A DNA stretch of 24,134 nucleotides, taken from the NCBI GenBank assembly GCA_013205365.1, contig JABMNC010000135.1:1-24134 (forward strand), read 5' to 3'. How positions within the stretch are numbered: position 1 is the first letter of the stretch; every line of letters begins with the position of its first letter. This DNA comes from Cryomorphaceae bacterium. GTDB lineage: Bacteria; Bacteroidota; Bacteroidia; Flavobacteriales; Schleiferiaceae. Positions 22,918-24,134 of the stretch are shown in pieces. The position numbers were made by a program, and so were the translations under genes. The notes beneath the pieces were generated by a model that saw only the letters and a list, made by a program, of their open reading frames with translations, was not told where the DNA came from and did not search any database.

Positions 22918-22942
22918 AAAAAAAATCCCGCTAAAGCGGGAT
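22918..22942 (-). terminator. Rho-independent terminator for ndk
   Basis: ATCCCGC (22925-22931) and GCGGGAT (22936-22942) form a perfect 7-bp stem with a 4-base loop. On the minus strand the hairpin is followed by eight T residues (A-run at 22918-22925 on plus). It lies 22 bases after the ndk stop. For plus-strand transcripts leaving the DciA-like gene the hairpin is present but the U-run is poor, so it works mainly for ndk. Confidence 0.88.
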
Positions 22943-22964
22943 CGTTATTTGGGATTGCCCAAGC

Positions 22965-23387
22965 CTAGAATTGCTCGCGTCCGCTGAAGAAGAAGGCGCC
23001 TTCGATGGCGGCATTCTCGTCGCTGTCGCTGCCGTGAACGGCGTTGGCGGCAATGGATTGTGCATAAAGCTGGCGAATCGTGCCTGGATCGGCTTTGGCA
23101 GGGTCAGTGGCTCCAATAGCAGTACGGAAGTCGGCAACGGCATTGTCTTTCTCGAGAATTGCAGCTACGATTGGTCCGCTGGTCATGTATGCAACGAGTT
23201 CTCCGAAGAAGAAACGCTCACTGTGAACGCCATAAAACTCCGAGGCCTCGGCCAAGCTCAGTCGGGTAAGTTTCATTGCAACGATGCGAAATCCCGCCTT
23301 GTTAATGTGGTTGAGAATGGCTCCGACGTGTCCGTTGGCGACGGCGTCAGGCTTGAGCATGGTAAAAGTGCGGTTCGTAGCGTTCAT
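22965..23387 (-). CDS. ndk: Nucleoside-diphosphate kinase
   Basis: 140 residues, the usual size. TFTMLKPDAV starts the fold, FYGVHSERFF and MTSGP are conserved, and the phosphorylated histidine is H118 in NAVHGSDSDENA. It balances NTP pools by transferring the gamma phosphate through this histidine. I start at the ATG at 23387 (MNATNRTF); a farther start at 23444 would add 19 residues that run through the promoter-like box. It has its own TACTTTTG box with a 34-base leader and a clear terminator, so it looks monocistronic. It is divergent from the nrnA-like gene. Confidence 0.97.
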   Translation of the reverse strand: MNATNRTFTMLKPDAVANGHVGAILNHINKAGFRIVAMKLTRLSLAEASEFYGVHSERFFFGELVAYMTSGPIVAAILEKDNAVADFRTAIGATDPAKADPGTIRQLYAQSIAANAVHGSDSDENAAIEGAFFFSGREQF

Positions 23388-23421
23388 GATAAGTTTAGCA
23401 AAGTAGACGTGAATTCGGCCG

Positions 23422-23429
23422 CAAAAGTA
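23422..23429 (-). promoter_or_regulatory. -7 box (TACTTTTG) for ndk
   Basis: The minus strand reads TACTTTTG, a full TAnnTTTG match, 34 bases before the ndk ATG. It is followed by CGGCC, as at the TPR promoter. One base separates it from the opposite box of the nrnA-like gene. Confidence 0.5.
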
Positions 23430-23430
23430 C

Positions 23431-23438
23431 GAAATTTG
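23431..23438 (+). promoter_or_regulatory. Near-consensus -7 box (GAAATTTG) for the nrnA-like gene
   Basis: The plus strand reads GAAATTTG, one mismatch to TAnnTTTG, followed by CCCC and the ATG at 23443. The spacing equals that of the recF and recR boxes. Confidence 0.35.
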
Positions 23439-23442
23439 CCCC

Positions 23443-24134
23443 ATGCTCCATGATGTTCTCAGGACCCTTCGCCAGCGTCCCTTTCAAATTCTAATAACCA
23501 CCCATTGGGCGCCAGACGGCGACGCAATAGGTTCTTCATTAGGTTGGGCTCACTACCTCAGGGCATTGGGCCATCAGGTAACGGTGCTTTTGCCCAATGC
23601 ACCTTCCAAATCACTGCAGTTAAGCATGGGCTACAGTGCTTCTTTTGTGCGGATTGCTGAAGATTCTCCCAATCAGGTCGAGAAACTGTTTCAACAGGCG
23701 GAGGTTCACTTTGCGCTGGACTACAACAGTCCGTCGCGGGTGGGAGCGGCTTTGGAGCCCCTGGTCCGCGCCTTTGCCGGCCGTCAGGTTCTAATTGACC
23801 ACCACCAGCAGCCTGACCCCTTGTTTGTCGAGGCCTACAGCGATACCCTCAAAGGCTCGACCTGTGAAATGATTGCAGACGTCATTGTTGCCGACGAGGG
23901 TTGGAGCCGGGTGGATCAGGCCTGTGCCGACAACCTTTTAATGGGCATTATTACCGACAGCGGCTCGTTCCGCTATCCTTCGACCAGTGCGCAGACATTG
24001 TATACGGCCGCGCGCTTGATGGAGGTAGGGGCCGAGCCAAGCGTCATTCACGAGCGCCTGTTTGACTCCAGCTCCTTGAGTCGGGTTCAAACTATGGCTT
24101 GCGGACTGCAATCAATGCAGATCATAGCCGATGG
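23443..24134 (+). CDS. DHH-family phosphoesterase (NrnA-like oligoribonuclease/pAp phosphatase), 3' end cut by window edge
   Basis: The frame is open from the ATG at 23443 to the right edge: 230 complete codons and no stop. The DHH-domain metal ligands are visible in order: H21, D25 and D27 in HWAPDGDAIGSS, D93 in ALDYNSP, the DHH triplet D119-H120-H121 in LIDHHQ, and D172 in GIITDSGSFRY. The C-terminal DHHA1 domain would lie beyond the window. NrnA enzymes degrade 2-5 nt RNA fragments and dephosphorylate pAp in the cytosol. RecJ-type exonucleases share the DHH core, but the start and length of the motif spacing fit NrnA better. Neighbouring ndk also fits nucleotide metabolism. Confidence 0.92.
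   Translation, partial: MLHDVLRTLRQRPFQILITTHWAPDGDAIGSSLGWAHYLRALGHQVTVLLPNAPSKSLQLSMGYSASFVRIAEDSPNQVEKLFQQAEVHFALDYNSPSRVGAALEPLVRAFAGRQVLIDHHQQPDPLFVEAYSDTLKGSTCEMIADVIVADEGWSRVDQACADNLLMGIITDSGSFRYPSTSAQTLYTAARLMEVGAEPSVIHERLFDSSSLSRVQTMACGLQSMQIIAD

Noticed and set aside
22916..22964. Hairpin as terminator of the recF-DciA transcript
   Set aside because: On the plus strand the stem is followed by CGTTATTT rather than a U-run, so its main role is for ndk; a bidirectional effect is possible but weak.
22971..23453. Plus-strand 160-codon frame antisense to ndk
   Set aside because: ndk on the minus strand is certain; the frame mirrors its codon usage and would have to start right after the ndk terminator.

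Overview
This looks like chromosomal core DNA of a Bacteroidota member, most likely of the Flavobacteriales or a relative with moderate to high GC. Four things point there: a secreted protein ending in a type IX secretion (T9SS) sorting domain; repeated TAnnTTTG promoter boxes with almost no Shine-Dalgarno sequences; sodium/solute symporters of the kind common in this phylum; and a familiar gene order (E2 acyltransferase/exonuclease/FAH; recR beside a symporter; ribH/TPR/recF/DciA/ndk/nrnA). The placement is inferred from gene content, since no rRNA is present. Coding density is very high: no gene-free gap reaches 100 bases, and I saw no tRNA, rRNA, IS element, CRISPR array or phage gene.

Left part (1-6754), all on the minus strand. 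recR is followed by a membrane-anchored family 2 glycosyltransferase, a 2-oxo acid dehydrogenase E2 subunit with a tandem-repeat linker, a DEDDh exonuclease and a fumarylacetoacetate hydrolase-family enzyme. E2, exonuclease and FAH are joined by 1-base and 4-base overlaps. Beyond FAH, with its own promoter-like box, begins a secreted adhesin-like protein that runs off the left edge. It has no stop codon inside the window, so it is easily missed.

Centre (6783-16794). A symporter gene leaves recR divergently and meets tail to tail a very large secreted subtilisin-like protease (about 1,619 residues; MAM-like, PKD and T9SS sorting domains). Back to back with the protease is an exported PIG-L/LmbE-type deacetylase, whose last codons overlap the start of a second, longer symporter. 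The deacetylase-symporter pair looks like a functional unit (process outside, import) and is the best candidate here for an uncharacterised pathway.

Right part (16727-24134). A minus-strand group runs TPR membrane protein, ribH, phosphohexomutase, TlpA-like thioredoxin, then a YkgJ-type cysteine-cluster protein whose end overlaps the second symporter by 68 bases. recF and a DciA-like gene run on the plus strand, followed by ndk (minus, with a clear terminator) and a truncated DHH-family nrnA-like gene (plus).

The most distinctive non-coding signal is the promoter layout. Three divergent pairs (recR/symporter, TPR/recF, ndk/nrnA) carry TAnnTTTG or near-TAnnTTTG boxes on opposite strands. Several boxes lie only 4-7 bases from the ATG, implying leaderless or nearly leaderless mRNAs and mutually exclusive polymerase binding.
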